Source: Grammothele lineata
Lineage: Eukaryota > Basidiomycota > Agaricomycetes > Polyporales > Polyporaceae
Assembly (NCBI GenBank): GCA_002150815.3
Contig: NDFF03000070.1
Span: 186,001 to 250,000 of the forward strand
DNA length: 64,000 nt
Reading direction: 5' to 3'
Shown: piece by piece, positions 60,840 through 64,000 of the stretch
How the letters are laid out: each line of letters starts with the position of its first letter
Position numbering within the stretch: position 1 is the stretch's first letter
Notes under the pieces: model-generated
The model's database searches: none
The model's input: only the letters and a program-made list of their open reading frames with translations
Told to the model about the DNA's origin: nothing
Translations under genes and position numbers: made by a program

Positions 60840-61136
60840 AACAATTGTACACGCCTTGGTCGTGCCCCGGCTAGTAGATGATCCCATTGGCATCGAGACT
60901 CGTATGGACGAAGATTCTATAAATAGGACCTTCATATCGTTCCTGTTCAGTTTATGTACGGTAGTGTACAACTAGACTAGAAGAACTGAACCAGTAAACT
61001 AGACAACTTGATCCATACGCATGTAGGGAGTCAGGCGTTTCTGATTTCCCGTGGTAGTGATGAAACATCCAAGCCTTGCCTGAGCTGGCATTACGCGTCA
61101 AGGTACAGTGAGCAGTGTACACAACAGCTGAATAAT
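60840..61136. other. Convergent 3' spacer
   Basis: About 300 bp between stop codons of converging genes. Nothing further seen. Confidence 0.4.
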
Positions 61137-63442
61137 CTACAGTTTTGCTGAAGGGCCTTGGTCCACAAGGCACACCAAGGTGCCCTCTACAATGATGGTA
61201 CCGACCTCGATCCCTCTTCCCAGCCTGACCACCCGACCTCCCATGGGGGCAGTCACAACACTCTCCATCTTCATTGCGCTGATCACTACCAAAGGCTCTC
61301 CCTCTCGGATAACTCGGTCAGAATTGGCGACGTCCGAAGGAGCCGAGAGTGCAGGGTGGAGTTCGACGATCTTTCCTGACAGCGGACATGCTACGTGCAT
61401 CGGATCCCGAGGGTTCGCCAATTCATACTGGGAGCTAGAAACAACAGACGTTATCTGCGTGAGGCTGAACGCGAGGGGCGTGGGCGACAACGATGTTGTG
61501 ATGGTCCCGGAAAGCTGGTCAGGGAACGAGTTATGTCCAATGGAGGATAAGACCAGTGTATGCTTCTGGATATCGCGTGTTCCTCCTCCCGGAGATAGCT
61601 CTAGATGAAAAGAGGCCGGCGGTTGGAGGAATACGTTACCAGACGCGCCAGCTCCTCGAGCTGTCGACTCTGCGAGCGACGCACTCGCCGAGGGGAGTGA
61701 TACTGGCCTGTGTGTGGTCAAGCACTGTTGCCCGAGCCGTAAGGCATCCGATGTATGGTCTTCTAACCACGTTGTATGCATCGACGCCTTTCTCCAGTCC
61801 GAATGGGCCATGACGCCTGCGAGCACCTCGATATTGGTTTTCAATCCAGCTGGTAACCGGATCTCTCGCAGCGCACGTAGCGCCCGGTTGGTAGCCCCTT
61901 CGAACGTCTCTCCGCTTGTGATGATCTTCGCTAGGAGCGAATCAAACTCTACTCCGATGATAAATGCAGCGTCTGTGCCGGCTGCTGTCCGGGGGCCAGG
62001 TGCGAGCCAGGTGTCGACGCGCACACCCTTCCCCGCCGGCCAAGTTAGGGTTGATGATCTGACCGTGGCAGTAGATAGACTGTGTGCGCCATGAGGGTCT
62101 TCTGCGACAAGCCGGCACTGGATTGCATGTCCGAGAGGTGGGGGAGGTGCGCCAGCGTGGCTAGGCAACACGGAGACAATCGACGTCCCAGGTATGGCGA
62201 GCAGTAGCTGTACGCGAACAAGATCTAGGTTCGTCACTTCCTCTACGCAACAGGAGTGAGCAGAATACATTATCAACACAGTTCAAAGAACGAACCTGTG
62301 ACTGTGTGTTCGACTTGGATCCTCGGATTGATCTCCAGGAAGACCCAGTCGCTGGTATGGGTATTGAAAAGAAATTCGAAGGTTCCAAGCCCGACGTAGC
62401 GTATGCCACGAGCCATCTTTAACGCGGCTTCAATCAGAGGCCGAACCAAATCTCTGGAAAGTGTTGACGGCGCCATCTATTCGTGCACTTATTGAGTGAG
62501 CCCGCATGTCCGTATCAAGATCACCAACCTCGACAATCTTCTGAAATCTGGTCAGATCAGCGACGGTGCGGAGAGAAGAGATCTCAGCGGTTTTTCACCT
62601 TCGCTGAACGCTACATTCCCGTTCCCAGAGATGTGTGACAGTGCCAAGCGTGTCTCCCACGATCTGAACTTCAATATGTTTCCAATCAGGTCCTATGAGG
62701 GCCTGCTCCACGAACAACTGTTTAGAAGGTGACTCGCCCAAACACCTGTTCATCAACAAATCTGTCACACATGGAATACTGAACTGGGAAGAGAGCTATG
62801 CACCTCTTGAACGCTTCCTCGATGCCGTCCAGTTTGTCAACGACTCGTATCCCCCGCCCTCCACCTCCATCGACGGCTTTGATGACGATGGGCAGAGGAT
62901 GTCGTTCGGTGAACCTCCGTACGTCTGACACTGAAGACACGTGGGTGCCCGCAGCAATAGGTACGCTGAGTGAAGTCGCCATCTCCCGCGAAAGCATTTT
63001 GTCAGACGCGACTTTCAGGGTTTCCTCTGGGGGGCCGATAAATGTAACTTCTCCTGACTTAAACAACGACGCAAATCGGGGGCTTTCGCTAAGAAATCCG
63101 TAGCCAGGGTGAACGCAAGTACATCCGCTCCTAGTGGGAGTAAGAATACAGACGGATTGTGCTCTGAACTGTTGCTCACCGACGCGCAATATCGCAAATG
63201 TACTCTCCATCCATGAATCGGGCAGGGGTGTCCAACAATACAGCCTCCTCCGCGTACGACGCGTGCGACGCGTCGTTCTCCGTGTAAAGAGCTACTGTAC
63301 GCCATCCCAGTTCCGAAGCAGTACGGAATATGCGAACAGCGACTGAGAAGAGGAGGGGGGTTTCAACCACTGGAGCAGATAGTCAACGTATCCGACACTT
63401 ACTTTCTCCCCTGTTAGCAACCAAGATCTTCGGAGCGTCCAT
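61137..63442 (-). CDS. Biotin carboxylase / biotin-carrier fusion (acyl-CoA carboxylase alpha type)
   Basis: Predicted seven exons: 63442-63403, 63342-63180, 63130-62804, 62745-62599, 62547-62529, 62476-62296, 62242-61137; 660 residues. It starts [19 protein letters not shown], the biotin-carboxylase N-terminus. Next come [15 protein letters not shown], the ATP-grasp glycine loop [32 protein letters not shown], and [15 protein letters not shown]. The C-terminus ends with the biotinyl domain, whose lysine is in SAMKMESVV. This is the alpha-subunit layout of 3-methylcrotonyl- or propionyl-CoA carboxylase; no carboxyltransferase domain is present. Some usual residues differ ([10 protein letters not shown] in place of EMNTRIQVEH). 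Exon 5 is 19 nt. The start codon lies at the edge of a 132-bp tandem duplication, so the leader is rearranged. The acyl-CoA substrate cannot be told from sequence. Confidence 0.88.
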
Positions 63443-63698
63443 CGTATGCATGTCTGGTAACGACTGCCGCTTGAGAAAGCCTTCGCGTATTCAGTCGGCT
63501 TTCAATGGGCCCGCCATTGCCGTTGGGCTGGGAACTGGGAATGTCTCGTGATTGCGCTACAAGAGCGCGTCCATCGTATGCATGTCTGGTAACGACTGCC
63601 GCTTGAGAAAGCCTTCGCGTATTCAGTCGGCTTTCAATGGGCCCGCCATTGCCGTTGGGCTGGGAACTGGGAATGTCTCGTGATTGCGCTACAAGAGC
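63435..63698. repeat. 132-bp tandem duplication at the carboxylase start
   Basis: Two apparently identical 132-bp copies (63435-63566 and 63567-63698) plus the first 12 nt of a third (63699-63710). The left border coincides with the first codons of the carboxylase on the minus strand. Each copy begins with the same gcgtccat, which is the reverse complement of atggacgc. Confidence 0.92.
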
Positions 63699-64000
63699 GC
63701 GTCCATCGTGACCATTCCACGCATAACCGGGACGTGGTAGAGCCCGAGGACTTGTCGAGGTTCTTCGGCGCCGAGAACAATGGTCAAGCCCAGCAAATCC
63801 AGAGGTCCAGTTAAGCTGGATGCGGTTGAAGGCAAGGAGGACATCGCGGAGGCCTCCCAGATGAAGGAAACGACGGCGGCAGCTCCCGCGCGCCGCGTCG
63901 ATGACGGCGTGACCTGGAAGGTTCTCCCCCGCACGTCTCAGACCATGCGTTGAGCTCGTCACTCACTTGCCCACTCCTTCCACAGCATGCCGTCGAGGAT
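63689..64000 (-). CDS. Possible partial gene at right edge, unresolved
   Basis: The minus strand shows a coding-like segment at 63967-64000 (ILDGMLWKEWA), a gtgagt donor and a cttccag acceptor 53 nt on, then a second segment. One frame of the second segment (63913-63689) reads like protein, ending VPVMRGMVTMDALL and stop; the frame that joins in phase with the first segment does not. The last codons ATG GAC GCG CTC TTG TAG lie at the border of the 132-bp duplication. I cannot name a family. Most of the gene, if real, lies beyond the window. Confidence 0.3.

Noticed and set aside
1..64000. CRISPR arrays, insertion sequences and bacterial operons
   Set aside because: The window is nuclear DNA of a fungus. 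No direct-repeat/spacer arrays or transposase motifs were recognised by eye.

Overview
The window comes from a filamentous basidiomycete, most likely an agaricomycete such as a wood-decay mushroom. It is GC-rich. Its genes carry many short introns (mostly 45-70 nt) with GT-AG borders. The gene families also fit: a long basidiomycete-type G-alpha with an insert in its helical domain, a TOK-type potassium channel, Chs5-Arf1-binding protein, sterol-pathway HMG-CoA reductase and F-box-like proteins. Gene models below were spliced by hand from frame continuity, splice signals and family knowledge. Exon borders are therefore predictions.

Layout. 0-9 kb: tRNA-Gly(GCC), a CCDC6-like coiled-coil gene, then about 5 kb without a convincing gene (with a poly-G assembly gap at 4926-5041), and an orphan two-exon gene. 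9-17 kb: an orphan secreted protein, the exomer subunit (ChAPs) and, divergently, aspartate kinase. 18-23 kb: a 187-bp perfect inverted repeat that incorporates the 3' end of an intron-containing tRNA-Arg, then a divergent G-alpha subunit. 22.6-29.4 kb is gene-poor. 29-37 kb: HMG-CoA reductase, a four-copy repeat whose units have splice-like borders, and a D-2-hydroxyacid dehydrogenase.

37-50 kb: an F-box-like gene and a head-to-head pair of M16 metallopeptidase paralogues (39.5-43.9 kb minus, 45.3-49.7 kb plus). Each paralogue has 16 exons with the same phases. 50-64 kb: a two-pore-domain K+ channel, orotate phosphoribosyltransferase, a Derlin, a second F-box-like gene, and a single-chain biotin carboxylase/biotin-carrier protein. 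The start codon of the last gene sits at the edge of a 132-bp tandem duplication. A further gene may be cut by the right edge.

The recognised genes are housekeeping: aspartate-family amino-acid and pyrimidine synthesis, the mevalonate pathway, exomer-dependent secretion, ER-associated degradation, signalling and ion transport. They are not a pathway cluster. The unusual material is the tRNA foldback repeat, the M16 inverted duplication, the altered GTPase residues and micro-exons of the G-alpha, and the repeats at 34.4-35.1 kb and 63.4-63.7 kb.
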